DNA of 64,000 nucleotides from Trichinella spiralis. Taxonomy: Eukaryota > Nematoda > Enoplea > Trichinellida > Trichinellidae. Every line of letters begins with the position of its first letter. Position 1 is the first letter of the stretch. Location of the stretch: positions 13,460,838 to 13,524,837 of the forward strand of contig CM012953.1 of NCBI GenBank assembly GCA_000181795.3, written 5' to 3'. The translations under genes were made by a program, and so were the position numbers. The notes beneath the pieces were generated by a model that made no database searches, was not told the DNA's origin, and saw only the letters and a program-made list of their open reading frames with translations. Below, piece by piece: positions 1 to 11,463 of the stretch.

Positions 1-811
1 ATCGCACAGCTGATTTTTTGGCTTTGTTTCTTTACGGTGGCACGCTTATGCTGGTAATTGTTTCTTCTAAAGTTTAATAACTGATTTAAAAGCAGAAAAT
101 AACATATTTAGATAATGGGCTGTTTTGTACATTTGTTATTTTTGGGTCAAGCTTTGACAATAATGCTAGTTTACATTTGGAGTAGACGAAATCCTCATGT
201 ACGATTAAACTTTTTTGGTTTGATTACATTTAACGCTCCATACTTGCCGTGGGTTTTATTTACGTTCTCCGTCATATTGGGTAGCTCTTTTATGGTCGAT
301 TTTGTTGGTGAGTAGTTTTCAGCAGTATATTTCATTTTTTGTTTTAAAATTTGTCGTTTTAGGTATCGCTTGCGGTCATTTTTATTATTTTATGGAAGAT
401 GTGTTTCCATATCAACCTGGAGGTTTCAAAGTGCTCATTACTCCAAGATTTCTGTATGTGCATTTGTAATTCATTATGTTTTAAAAAAATATTATAAACA
501 CTTATAAATTGAAACTCTCCAAATTTCTTTAAATAACTTTATTGAAGTACTGTTGTTATAAGGAAATGCAGGTATTCTCTGTTTTTCTCTGCTGATTTTT
601 TTGTGGTTGTAAAAGTATCAGATTTTGTCGTAAATTTGATTTTTAGAAAAAGAAAAGCCAATATATGAAAATTTTTCTGTTTCGCGTGAAAGCTGGTAAA
701 CTTAATTTTAGGAAACGTTTGTTCGACCGTAGGGAAGATATAGACTATCGTCCGTTGCCCGGCGTTGTGCAACCAGGTGGTTTCGATTGGTTTGAAAATG
801 TTGACGATTGA
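1..811 (+). CDS. Derlin-2-like ER membrane protein, 3' part, four exons
   Basis: Derlins are multipass ER-membrane rhomboid pseudoproteases that act in ER-associated degradation of misfolded proteins. The gene enters from outside the window. Exons I infer are 3-53 (ending TLML), 112-307, 363-453 and 712-811, all joined by GT-AG introns of 55-260 bases with consistent phase. The joined translation follows the Derlin-2 pattern: TADF near the start, then [19 protein letters not shown], a hydrophobic segment with [10 protein letters not shown], the stretch [17 protein letters not shown], and an acidic C-terminus ending FDWFENVDD. The family has a conserved WSRRNP and an EDVFP..PGG block, both present. 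The N-terminal transmembrane segments lie upstream of base 1. The next gene begins 266 bases after the stop on the same strand. Family assignment is firm; Derlin-2 versus Derlin-3 is less certain. Confidence 0.9.
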
Positions 812-1043
812 ATTAGTGGTGACGTTGACTATTTAAATTTAACTTTGTTTTATTGTAAAGTTGCTTCATTTGCTAAATTGGCCAAAATTTTATTTTATTA
901 CAAGCAGAAGTAAAATGTTTATCAATCAACAGTATTTGTTTGTTGATTATTTCTACCGGTGACTGGTGCTTGGTCCAGTTGGATATTTGTTCAATATTTA
1001 CAGTTGAGTTGACTTGATGAATGTGATTTGAAATAGAAATTTA

Positions 1044-1051
1044 TATTTCAG
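1044..1051 (+). promoter_or_regulatory. Candidate splice acceptor (possibly trans-splice) before the PRMT9-like gene
   Basis: The sequence tatttcag ends 26 bases before the PRMT9 ATG at 1078. No upstream exon of this gene is visible between the Derlin stop (811) and this site. It could receive a spliced leader or join a non-coding 5' exon; the sequence alone cannot decide. Confidence 0.4.
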
Positions 1052-1077
1052 GCTTTAATTTGAAAAATTTCGACAGA

Positions 1078-3336
1078 ATGGAGACGTTTTCATTGGCCAA
1101 AGCTAGAAAATATCAGGAAGCTGGCAATTATGGCGCCTCGATTGCGAATTACTTTTACATTTTGAAGAAAGAACCACATTTGGACAATGCTATCCAGCGA
1201 GAGTTTTTCACATGTTTTACCAGCTTTGTCCAACAGCTCGAAAGTCGAGGCATGTACCGGGATATAATGGAATATTTTGAAATGGCCGAACAGTGCTTTC
1301 CCAGGTCTAGTAAACTTTGCAAGCAGTTGGGTGAATTTTTGCTTCGTCATGAATTCTACGTTGAATCAGCTGGCTGGCTTTTGAGAGCATTGAGAATGGA
1401 ACCGAATTCTGCCGAAATACGCCATTTGTTGGGAAGCACAGGCGGCCATTTGTTCGAACGATGGCATTTTCGTATGCTGAACGATTTTCAACGTAACCAA
1501 GCTTATTGTAAAGCTATTCAATCTGTGGTTTGTAGTGACCATGGTCCAGTGAATTCGATGCTCGATCTCGGTTGTGGTACGGCAATTTGGAGCATGGTAG
1601 CTGCCCAGGCTGGTGTAGAACGGATCCACGCATGCGACAGCAATGTGGTGATGTACCACATTGCCAAGGAGACTTTGAAACGCAACGGTTTCCAGGACCG
1701 GGTTCAGGTAACGCACGCTCATTCGAGTGAATTAGATCTGCCTGAACCGGTAGACTTGGTTGTCTGCGAATTGATGGACGCCGGCTTTTACGGCGAAGGT
1801 ATTGTCGAAACATTGTACAACTGCTTTGACAAGTCGTTGGTCAACAATAGCGTGGATCGTCAATGTTTGATTCCAAAAGGAGCGGTCATATACGGGGCTT
1901 TGGTCGAATGCGAAGAAATCCGTCGCAGTCATGTTATCGAAGGGAAAGAAAAATTCGGCTTGGTGGCTAATTTGAATTTTGAAGTGAGGTCGAATTGTGC
2001 ATCGTTCATGCCCCCTGCATCAGAAGAAATATTCCAAGCCGTCGAGCCGTACGATTCTGTCATGATGCGCAAAGTGAAGGGCGGCTATCGGATGTTGTCG
2101 GAAACGTTTGTGGTCGACCAAATTGACTTGACCGACGTTGGTCAGTTGAAAGCTCGTTTGGATGGACAGGAACAGTTGATCGAGGTACGTTGCATTCAGT
2201 CTGGAAAGTTGGACGCCATAGTTTGCTGGTTTCGGGCCGAACTGACCGATGGAATCTACATCGACACTGGACCGGAAAACTGTACATCTTGGGAGCAAGC
2301 AATTTTTCCAGTCTCACTTGATTTACAGTGTAATAATAATTGGTGTGAGCTTGATCAGAAAGTTCTCATAAGCTGTCAGGTGAAAGGCAACGAACTTCGT
2401 TGCCGTGTTCTTCAAGCTGCCGAAGAATACCGCTACCAGATAGAGATCATACCAACGTCGAAATTGTCGATGCTCAACGATCTAGCATTGCTTCGAAGTT
2501 ATTGCAATTCGTTCAGCAAGTTGACAAACGACACCAACTTGGCATTGTTCGACATGAGCCACAATCCTTTGATCACCACTGCCGCTTGCAAACTGACGAA
2601 CATGGACGTCTGGTGCCGTGCCGACGCCCCACCCGACTGGGATACTTTCTTCGCCAAAGTGGTCGCCTGCAACGCTGAACAGCAATGTCGGATTCACTTC
2701 CTTGGTCGTGATTCAGCAACAAATGGTGGAATGGTAAAATTTGAACGTTTGATCTGCATGCCGGTTGAAACATCCGGTGTACTTGCGCCGGACGTGCTCG
2801 AAACTATCCTTTACAACCGCCTCACTCTGGAAATCGACCACGTCTTGCCAGAACAACTGCGCGTATTGGCGATGCTAGTATCCAGTGAAGAATTGTCCGA
2901 ATATTGTCGTGTGCTCGACGACACTCGTACGCTGGGCTTTTTCATAGCCGACCAAGTGAACGCGTTCCAATCCGACCATTTCGAAGATGTGGAACCAAGC
3001 ACGCTGTTCAAAACGGAACTGACCGAACGTTTCGAATTGTTCGGGCTGGATTTGCAGCAGTCGTTGGATCCGGAAAATTACAACTTGCCAGCCATGTGCG
3101 AGCAAACGGTGACAAAACAAGTGCGAATAAAGCGAGACGGTAAGCTGAATGCCGTGTTCTACTGGTTCCGAGGCGACTGTCCGAGTATCGATTGCTTGCT
3201 GTTCGACACGTCCGACGAAAATGGCCATTTTCGACTTGCCGGCTGCCTAGTGGAACCAAGACCAGTGTCCCGTGGAGAGATGTTGACCATCCGAGGGACT
3301 TTGGAAAGAAGTTCAATTTTCATAACGGTGGAATGA
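1078..3336 (+). CDS. PRMT9-like protein arginine methyltransferase with N-terminal TPR repeats
   Basis: PRMT9 symmetrically dimethylates arginine, in other animals chiefly on the splicing factor SF3B2. A single open exon encodes 752 residues, somewhat shorter than the roughly 845 of human PRMT9. I chose the ATG at 1078, which follows a splice-acceptor-like tatttcag; the frame is open for only six more codons upstream. Residues ~1-120 are helical TPR-like repeats. SAM-binding motif I (MLDLGCGTAIWSMV) is at ~161-174 and the acidic double-E loop (CELMDAGFYGEG) at ~230-241, with both glutamates kept. A TSWEQAIFPV stretch sits where PRMT9 has its THW-loop equivalent. The second, degenerate methyltransferase-like half typical of PRMT7/9 is present, and the extreme C-terminus (RGEMLTI...SSIFITVE) matches the PRMT9 end. 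It lies in tandem between the Derlin and the coiled-coil gene. Confidence 0.92.
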   Translation: METFSLAKARKYQEAGNYGASIANYFYILKKEPHLDNAIQREFFTCFTSFVQQLESRGMYRDIMEYFEMAEQCFPRSSKLCKQLGEFLLRHEFYVESAGWLLRALRMEPNSAEIRHLLGSTGGHLFERWHFRMLNDFQRNQAYCKAIQSVVCSDHGPVNSMLDLGCGTAIWSMVAAQAGVERIHACDSNVVMYHIAKETLKRNGFQDRVQVTHAHSSELDLPEPVDLVVCELMDAGFYGEGIVETLYNCFDKSLVNNSVDRQCLIPKGAVIYGALVECEEIRRSHVIEGKEKFGLVANLNFEVRSNCASFMPPASEEIFQAVEPYDSVMMRKVKGGYRMLSETFVVDQIDLTDVGQLKARLDGQEQLIEVRCIQSGKLDAIVCWFRAELTDGIYIDTGPENCTSWEQAIFPVSLDLQCNNNWCELDQKVLISCQVKGNELRCRVLQAAEEYRYQIEIIPTSKLSMLNDLALLRSYCNSFSKLTNDTNLALFDMSHNPLITTAACKLTNMDVWCRADAPPDWDTFFAKVVACNAEQQCRIHFLGRDSATNGGMVKFERLICMPVETSGVLAPDVLETILYNRLTLEIDHVLPEQLRVLAMLVSSEELSEYCRVLDDTRTLGFFIADQVNAFQSDHFEDVEPSTLFKTELTERFELFGLDLQQSLDPENYNLPAMCEQTVTKQVRIKRDGKLNAVFYWFRGDCPSIDCLLFDTSDENGHFRLAGCLVEPRPVSRGEMLTIRGTLERSSIFITVE

Positions 3337-3399
3337 AGAGAAGAAGAAGAAGAATGGTCGTGGCGGGAATACTTTTTTTTCTGTCGTGTATTGTGAAAG

Positions 3400-3405
3400 A
3401 ATAAA
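3400..3405 (+). terminator. Poly(A) signal AATAAA for the PRMT9-like gene
   Basis: A canonical AATAAA lies 64 bases after the stop codon, followed by a T-rich stretch. About 150 bases further on is the acceptor of the next gene. That poly(A)-to-acceptor spacing resembles the intercistronic spacing of trans-spliced nematode operons (inference). Confidence 0.6.
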
Positions 3406-3548
3406 ATATGTAAATTTCCGTTTTTTGTACTGTTGTTTTTTTTCGACTTGTTTTGCGAACTTTTTGCTTATTTTTTTTCTTTGATTGTTGTGCTTATTGT
3501 TCGATTCGAAAAACTTACTTTAGCAGTGTTGGTTTTGTCGTATTTGAA

Positions 3549-3555
3549 TTTTCAG
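3549..3555 (+). promoter_or_regulatory. Splice acceptor immediately before the coiled-coil gene start codon
   Basis: The run ttttcag ends two bases before the ATG at 3558. An AG this close to an initiation codon is typical of spliced-leader trans-splicing, though a distant non-coding first exon would look the same. Confidence 0.5.
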
Positions 3556-3557
3556 AA

Positions 3558-5058
3558 ATGAATGAATTGAAGAATCAAGCGTCGCAGCAGTGCAAAGAAC
3601 GGGCAGCATCTATTTTGGATAAGTGAGTTGTTGTTTTTCGAAGAATATTGTCAACGGATGTATTTTTTTATTTTCTGATAAGCATATATATATATATATA
3701 TATGTCTTTTTGACAGAGGTGACCAAAGTGGTGGAACAGTGAATGGTAAAAAAGACGGCGACTCTGCGCCGTCGTGTATGTTGGATGTTGTTGAAGAAAA
3801 TTTGTCCGAAGACAGTTTCGAATGGAATTTTATCTCAGAACGGTATGCAGGTTTGGTTCGGGAGAAATTCGATTCGGTTTTGGATATCGTGCAGCGCTAT
3901 TGTCAGATATCGAATTTTCAAGAACAACAGCAGACGGTGGATTTTGCCTGGCTCGAAGCGTTGTCGGTTCGAGATTTGCGCATGTTGGTCGAAAGTGAAA
4001 CGACCAAACGAATCGCTTCTGAGCGTACTGTGGAACAGCTGCAGCAACGATTGAGAATTATGCAAGACAAGTTGATTTCGATGGAAACATTTATCAGTGT
4101 CGATTTGAAAAGTCTCATTGAACAGATTGTCAAGTTGGTCGATTCGATGTGCCGCGAATTGACGACCAACGAAAGTAAACGTTCGACTTGGGCCCGTGGG
4201 ATGCAGGAACGTCTGGTCGAAGCTGTGGAATATTCGAAACTTTGCGAGCAGAGTATCGAAGTGAACGGCGAGCAAATTGCAGGTTTGCAAATATTGCGAG
4301 AACGATTACAGCAAAGTGAGCAACAACTGAAAGTGGATCTGGAAAATCAGGAGAGAACCGTTGCGCAGTTGAATCGCCAAAAAAGCGAATTTTGTTCCCA
4401 AATTGAAGCTCTGAAGTTGGAAAATGAACAATTGAAACACTGGCGCCAAAAGGGTGAAAAATTTCGACTTCAGTTGCGTGACAAAAAATTAGAAGTAGAA
4501 TCGTTGAATGAATGTTTGAAAAAATTGAAAGTGCAATTGATCGAAGCGAAAAAAGAGGAAAAAAATCTGGCGATGCAGTTGAGCCGTGCGGCTCAGATCC
4601 AGATGAATCAAAAATACGACGAATTTCAACGTCGCAAAGCGGAAGAAATTCACAATCTACAGTTGAAGTGGAAAAGTGAAATGGAAGAATTGGAAAAAAC
4701 CAACCGACGTTTGACGGAAGAACGTGACCAGGCGATCGAACGGATGGTCGAGTTGGACAATTTGTTCAAGGCGAAACGATCTGGAATTAGTGCCGAATTG
4801 CAGAAACGATTAATGGAAAAATTTCAACAAATTTTAAACGATGTCACAAGCATCACCGATGCGGATAATTTCCATTGTCCAGAAAAAATGTCCAGTCGAT
4901 TTCAGCCTTTGATCACCAGCTCACCGGTCAAAGGTACCAATTCGTTGACGGAAGAATTTTTCGAAAAAATGATCCATTTGCAATTGATCAAAACCCCACG
5001 ATATACAGCAGCAGCAGCAGGCAACAACGATACGAAGTCGTATGGAAATGTAACTTAA
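3558..5058 (+). CDS. Long coiled-coil protein, unidentified
   Basis: Two exons: 3558-3622 and 3717-5058, with an intron (GTGAGT...ACAG) that contains a TA dinucleotide run. The spliced product is about 468 residues. Residues ~1-90 are mixed, and from about residue 110 to 400 the protein is almost continuous heptad-rich coiled coil, full of Glu, Gln, Lys and Leu with many LEN/LK segments and no transmembrane region. The C-terminus has a non-coiled tail with ITSSPVKGT and a short alanine run. I do not recognise a family; centrosomal, cytoskeletal or Golgi tethering proteins often look like this, but no signature supports any of them. Codon use (TTG for Leu, many CGN) matches the neighbouring PRMT9-like gene. 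AATAAA signals follow at 5170 and 5248. Confidence 0.85.
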
Positions 5059-5169
5059 TTCAATCTATTCTTTATTCTGTATTCTTCTTTGTGAACGTTG
5101 ATTTTTTTTAGGATTTTGTTGTTGCGTTGAATTCGAATGATAATTCTCCCTCTCGAGCTGCTGGTGAAG

Positions 5170-5175
5170 AATAAA
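5170..5175 (+). terminator. Poly(A) signal AATAAA for the coiled-coil gene
   Basis: The first AATAAA is 112 bases past the stop codon; a second is at 5248-5253. Either could serve. Confidence 0.5.
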
Positions 5176-5253
5176 TTTTTTTTTGATTTTGCTTCTTATG
5201 AATTTTCTTTTTGCACGTGTAATTTCAATTGATGACAATTGTTGTGGAATAAA

Positions 5254-6267
5254 TCGAAACAACAATTCAATTCACATACTGTTTGTTGTTTACTTTTTCA
5301 TCTATTTTATTCTTCTTTGACAATTTCATTTGAATAATCAATCTTATCTTATCTTATCTTATGAAGATGATACTTTTAGAACAAATATTTAAATGAAAAC
5401 TGTTGACGTTTATCACATTGGAAGAGGAAAATTTGATAAATGAATAATGTGCTATATAGGTAAGCAAAATTTGGGAGGGAAAAGCAATTGGAAGCAGTTG
5501 GAGTTTTGGGAAAACAAAACATGCAATTTATTATGTACCATATTTAAATGCGTAAAATGATTTCATGATATGATATGATACACGTTAATCTTTGAAAACA
5601 TATTAGCATAACATATGTAAAATTTATATATAACAGCAATGTACTTTTTTTTTGTAATTGTCACTCGCAAGCATCAATAACAATAACAACAGTGAACAAC
5701 TGAAAATTCGTCACGTGAAAAGCAATTAAGCAAATTTAAAAAAGTTCATCAAGCGCAATTTTGTTGCTTGCTTTCAAAGTAGATGAGACGCAATTTTTTA
5801 ATGTCATTTTTATCTTCTGTGTGATAATTTAAATTTAATTGTAATTTCCACTTTTCACAAAAATAAAAAATTATCTGCCAGTGCAAGTTTTCACTGCACC
5901 CGAATTGCAGTAGTCAAGTTCTTGGTTTGTTTTGGAGAAAGGCAATTTTCAAAAATTGTCTTTTCTTCTTTGTTCAACTTTGGAGGTAGAATAAATTTAT
6001 TTAAAATGAGTAACATGAATTTTGCCAATAAATTTCTGTCATTTCAAGCATATAAAATTGCAAATAAATCATTATTGGCTGATAAAAATTAATTTTCAGA
6101 TAAATATCCATTCCACCAACATACATTCTATACATAATAGGAGAATATTTTTAAAATTCTATTGATAAAAAAAACATTTTTTGCAATTTACAATAATTTG
6201 GGCGATGCAAAAATTAAAATATGCCTTAAATTATTTACTGATTAAGGTAAATTGTGAAAGCGAGAAG
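5254..6267. other. AT-rich intergenic interval between convergent genes
   Basis: It lies between the 3' ends of the coiled-coil gene and the kinesin. Apart from a short (CTTAT)n run at 5341-5362 and AT-rich sequence, I see no gene or structured RNA in it. Confidence 0.5.
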
Positions 6268-9200
6268 CTAATCTTGCCGTGTACGTTTTCCAATCTGTGC
6301 TTCGTCTCCAGGCGGATAGCTGCGTTTATTGCAACCACAACCCTTTTCCCCTGTTTTATCATCGATCACATCATCTTGAAAAGCAACCGTTTTCCCGCTT
6401 CGACGACAATTCTGATCAACGGCTTGTAAAATTAATTAAATTTAAACAATAAATAAATTTAAAATCTTACATTCAACTTTGCTTCAGCTTCCATATCTGA
6501 CAACAGGCTATCAGTTGAACGTGATCGATTCATAAACTGGCCTTTAACATAATTAGCAGGTTTCGGAGGAGGCGATGGTGCACGACGACGTTGAGGAGGA
6601 GCATAGGCTGATGATGGTGGCCTGAAATTTCAATCCAATTTAAGAAAAAAGAAAATATATATACTGTTTTTTTAATAAAGTGGGGAAAAAATAGACCTTG
6701 CTGATTTCATTGCACTTCTGAATACACCTGCAGATCTCCAGGGAACTGTTCTCTGACCAGACGATACTGGCGTATTCATGTCAAAAACTTGTCTAACAGC
6801 CCGCAACTTTTCATCCTTCATACGCATCTGCGCGACCATTTCTTGTTCACGCTTTTTGGATGCTTCTCCCTAAAATGAAAACGTTTTCCCCAAAGTTTTT
6901 GCAACGGGCATCATTTTTACCTGGCCTTGGAGCATTTTAGCGTCTCGTTCAAAACGGTTCAGAGACATTTCCGCTTCAGCTAACCGACGCTTCACTGTGT
7001 TCAATTCGGTTTTCAATTGACAATTTTCTCGGTCTGATATATGCAATGCTTTGTTTGCCTCGTCTGAATCTTTTTTCAAATTCTCATAAGATAGCAAAAA
7101 CTTTTTCAACATGTCACCAAAAGTTGCGTCTAAAGAATATAATAAAAATAGCAAAACAAAACGAAATGCTATGCAAATGGAACCACACCCCGCTTTGCTT
7201 GCTCGGCCTGTGCTCGTGAGAATAACATTTCAAAGTGGCCTTTGAGTAGAATAAATTTTTGCCTGGCCGTTTCTGCACAATCGACGCTCAAATCAGTCAA
7301 CGGGAAAGGATCGAACGTAATGCCAGTGGCGCAATTCTGCTTTGCCCCACCATTTTCACTGATCTGCTTCAATATTGCAGCCGCACGACGACGCCCAGGA
7401 GTTAGACCTTCACCTTCGATTTGCACTGCCAAACTGCGAGGCACTTCAACTTCTTGTGTCATTTCAGCAAATTGCATCACTTGCTTCAAAATAATAAAAT
7501 AATACGATAAATAATATACAAATTGTAACAGATTTTCTCAAAAACATGCTTATTAGATTATCACATACCAAATTTTCATCATAATCAGCTGCAGCAGGAT
7601 TGACGCAAACTATCATGCGAACTTTTCCTTCACCATCAAAATAATTCTTGAACATATGCGTAAGACGTGAGTCACGATATGGTACCAACTAAATAACATC
7701 AAGATCAAACAGATATTCTTTCTCCAGTCACATTTATAGAAGAAAATAATACCGCATCACAGCCATTTTTTTGATTTTCTCGCAACTGTTGAATGCACTG
7801 ACGAAGTACCATCAATGAATTGTTAATACATCCTGTGCATTGATTGACTGATTAATAAAACAATGAAAAAAATCACAACATTATTATTATTATACCAGCT
7901 TCTCGAATCCTCTGTCCTATGTGGCCAGTTCGATTGCTGCGTTCACTGCCGGCCAAATCTACCAAAGATAACTGCGAAACCCAGATCTGATTTTTATCCT
8001 ATATTGAATATGCAAATGTTAAATTCGAATATTGAAAAAAAATCAAATAGTAATTTAAAGAAACTTTTACCTGTATAACGTCAGTTCCTGTAGAGTCTAG
8101 AGGAGCCTGGACAATGCGGATATTGAAAACACTGTGTGACCGACTGCTTTCAGTATTCAGAAGTGTGTGTGCAACACGACGTAACCTCTGGCCTAATTTT
8201 ATATAAATTAATAAATATCAAAATGATATATCAAACAAACAGATACAATCATACTCAAAAAATATGAATTATTAAAATTAAAAAATAATTTTACCACGAA
8301 CAAAAACGTCAAATGCTTCATCAGTGCTTTTAACCTCAACTTCGACCACACCATTAACGTACATATTTCTGTTCACATCTTCTCGAAGAATTTTGCTAAT
8401 TGGAGGTCTGCAAAACAAACAATTCATTTATAAAAAGCAAATTAAAAATTTTTTAAATATTTACTTGTTTTTATCAGTTTGCGTTTCGAGCAAATCGTAA
8501 ACATAATTGTTGTAAATTTCAATATATGATACAAAGACCGCATAGGCGTTGTCTTCATCAATTCCACGTACTTTGGAACGTTCCATGACTCTTGGACGAA
8601 GTTCCCAATCGGCCGTTCTGAACAATTTCGTGTATAGTAAAATTTATAAAAAAAAAATACTCTTCCAACATACTTTGGAGTTTGCAAAGGAGCCTTCAAA
8701 CCTGGTGTGGCCAACAGTTGAGGATCGCTTTCCAAAGCGGCCGCAGCTTCAGTTTGTACCATAAAACCATTCGTTTTATCAGGAATAAAAACCTAATTTT
8801 CACAAACCAAAAAAGTCACAAAATATTGAAAAATGTATTTTTTTCCTATTAATAAAACCGCTTACATGCTTTTTCGATTGATATTGACCAATGCTGTTGA
8901 ATATTACATCTAAACATCTAGGTAAAATGCCAATATCCATCGGATTGCCGGTCATTGTGTACGTCTTGCCAGAACCAGTTATGCCATACGTGAAAAGCAA
9001 GCCTTAAACAAAATTTTACTTAAAACACACAAAAATTTCGCTTTTTAAACTAACCATTTTTTCCTTGTAGCAGATCTTCCACTAACTCAAAAGCGACACG
9101 ATCAAAAACCATTTGTTGTGTAACGAATTCATCGAACACATAAGAAAAAGCGCACACTGTCTATATTGCATTAAAAAGAACAGATTTCAGAGTTGAATGA

Positions 9201-10246
9201 AACAACCAATTTTCATTTTTGAATTAACATCTTGCTTGAAATTTTGATAAATTCCTGATAAAGCGGAGAATGAAATCATTAACAAATAAGGAAAAACAAA
9301 AAAATGCTACCTTAAAACATTTTAATTTTATTATAATAATAATTTTATTTTTTTTCAATTTTAATATTAACTATTACAAAATATATCATGGAATTATTAT
9401 CGCAAACATAAAGTGCCTTTATTCTATCTTTACCTAAATTTAAAAATACAAATAACTCTTTATGATTTAACTTTCAGTTTAGGTATTAAAAATAATTTTT
9501 AGTCAACATCGAAATATTTATATCGCTGTTTCGTATTAGAACGTCAGAAACGAAAATATCTATTCAACATTATTCAGCAATGAAACAATAACGAGGTCAA
9601 TGTCAAACAAACATTGAAAACACAGAGCAAATTCGCTCTAGTTAAACTTTTCTTCGTTTCAGTCAAAAGTTTCAATTTGAATATTAAAGGTTAAAACTAA
9701 TTGCTCTTTTAAAAAAAAGATTTATAACAATTTAAAATGTTTAAATAATTCAGTTTATCGTTCAGTTTTAAAGAACAAATTCTCTTTATTTAAACTCCTA
9801 CATTCCCAATTTTGTTTATTGGTTCTCACTTCTTTAATAGGAGCAGATTCTGCTTGTGATTTCTGTGATAGTTGACTCAGGCGAATAGTATAATCATCAA
9901 TAGCCTGAACGCAGATTTCATTTTTCTCTTGATCAAGGATTGGGCGAATACGACAAAACACCTAAAATATTAAGTATTTTAAAAAATTCAAAAAATGCAA
10001 AACAAAATAACGTCAACCTCAACAGGATCCATTTGCAATTTTGACCGAACGCGTCCATTATAACGCATCACGCCTTTTGGTCGTCTTGGAGTTTGCCTAA
10101 TATAAATCCCATCAAAATGCATCACATTACATCATTCAAATTTCACACTCTCAACCATTTTTAATTCACACAATGTAAATAACATTCCATATAAATACTA
10201 AATTATTATAAAATAAACATAAAAGCAAAAAAACTTACAAATCCAT
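6268..10246 (-). CDS. Kinesin-6 of the MKLP1/KIF23/ZEN-4 type, about 17 exons
   Basis: This is the motor subunit of centralspindlin, which bundles midzone microtubules and is needed for cytokinesis. The start is ATG at 10246-10244, in an 8-base first coding exon (10239-10246). The motor follows in small exons with GT-AG introns: FCRIRPIL near the N-terminus, the P-loop [13 protein letters not shown] in the exon ending at 9002, [15 protein letters not shown], the switch I region [13 protein letters not shown], switch II DLAGSER, and [16 protein letters not shown]. The family-specific [11 protein letters not shown] neck block follows, then a coiled coil (~7085-6920) and a basic, proline-rich tail with [12 protein letters not shown]. 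An insert between [11 protein letters not shown] and SYIEIYNN is shorter than in human KIF23. The total is roughly 740-800 residues, as in ZEN-4. The last splice junction has a reading-frame conflict: with the GT-AG join 6471/6422 translation ends at 6366, whereas the KIF23-like tail frame runs to 6268. Confidence 0.93.
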
Positions 10247-11010
10247 TTCGATTTACGACCGTTTAATCTTAGCGCAATTCTCGTTTTGGCGGACAATACA
10301 GTAATCTTGTTATATGATACGCAAGATTTACAAACAATTCAAATTTAAAAAAAATATGTCATGTCTACGGCAAGTAATAAATGATAAACAGACATTTAAA
10401 ATAATTTATACATAAATGTAAACAAGTTAAAATATTAATTATTTAAATTATTTGTATATTTCAATTTATTAAATGCCAGTTTATTCATTCTTAACCTAGA
10501 AATTACTCAAGTTGATTTCAAGTGAAAATTAGGTTAGCATCCAATAAATGTTTATTTGCTTTATGAAGTTGTTTATAATGTGAAAATAAATTAAATAAAT
10601 AAAATTTTATGTAATTCTCATAGTGAAACCAAAACATAAAATATCAGTGAATATAAATTATTTAATTTTTTATTGTTTCATCGAATTATTTTTATTTAAA
10701 AACACCTGATAATTTGATTTTTTGCATTGAATTTGTAAATAATGCTACAATATGATAAAATTTTTAATTTAAACTAATTTCGAAACAACTTTTGCTCTCA
10801 AAGTGTGCAACGTATTTTAAAGTATTTAATGTATGCATATGCTGCACCCGCTTTATATTTTTTAATAAAACATGCTTTATAATTTCCAACAAATGAACTA
10901 TTTTATGTAAAAATAGATACAACTTTAAATAAAAACAAGATGCATTTTTTGTCAAGTAAATCTTCTGAAATTCAGTGTTAGCATTTTGTGTACTCATATA
11001 TATATACATA
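10247..11010. other. AT-rich intergenic DNA upstream of the kinesin
   Basis: It contains the presumed kinesin 5' UTR and promoter. I see no clear TATA box, CpG-rich island or gene. Confidence 0.4.
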
Positions 11011-11429
11011 TGTTACGCATAATGTTGAAAATTGCCTATTATTGATAATAGGCAAGCGTTTTCTTTTTTCTCGTGTACCCATTTGGGAATATTGTACACT
11101 GCAGTGCCCTCATGAAAGCAGTATACGGTGTTTATTTCTACAATTCATCACTGTTGAATATTAAACATATTGGCAGCAACCGTTACACAATACTATCATG
11201 ATATTAAGCTGCTGATGATATTTTGGGAAACCTAATCTGGTGAAACCGTTTGCCTCACTGAACACACTGATTTCTGCAGTTTTTTTTGCAAACTGTGCAA
11301 TGACCCTTAGTACTTAACTGCAGGAAATGTCCACCAACATACAGCGTGACTTGTAAGCCATTTTTTCAATATTAGGCAAATGCTTATTGCCTACTATCAA
11401 TAATAGGCAATTTTCAACATAAGCGTAAC
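11011..11429. mobile_element. MITE-like element with ~45-bp terminal inverted repeats
   Basis: The left end (tgttacgcataatgttgaaa onward, 11011-~11060) is repeated in inverted orientation at ~11380-11429, with only a few mismatches over about 45 bases. Each terminus contains a nested palindrome (ttgcctattattgataatag around 11032, partner at ~11391-11410). The element is flanked by TA on both sides, consistent with a TA target-site duplication. The ~320-base interior has no open frame. This is what a non-autonomous Tc1/mariner- or similar TA-targeting DNA transposon looks like; the superfamily is not determinable here. Confidence 0.8.

Positions 11430-11463
<34 letters not shown>

Noticed and set aside
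1090-3316. Many antisense and out-of-frame ORFs within the PRMT9-like gene
   Set aside because: They are shadows of the long real frame, caused by its higher G+C content.
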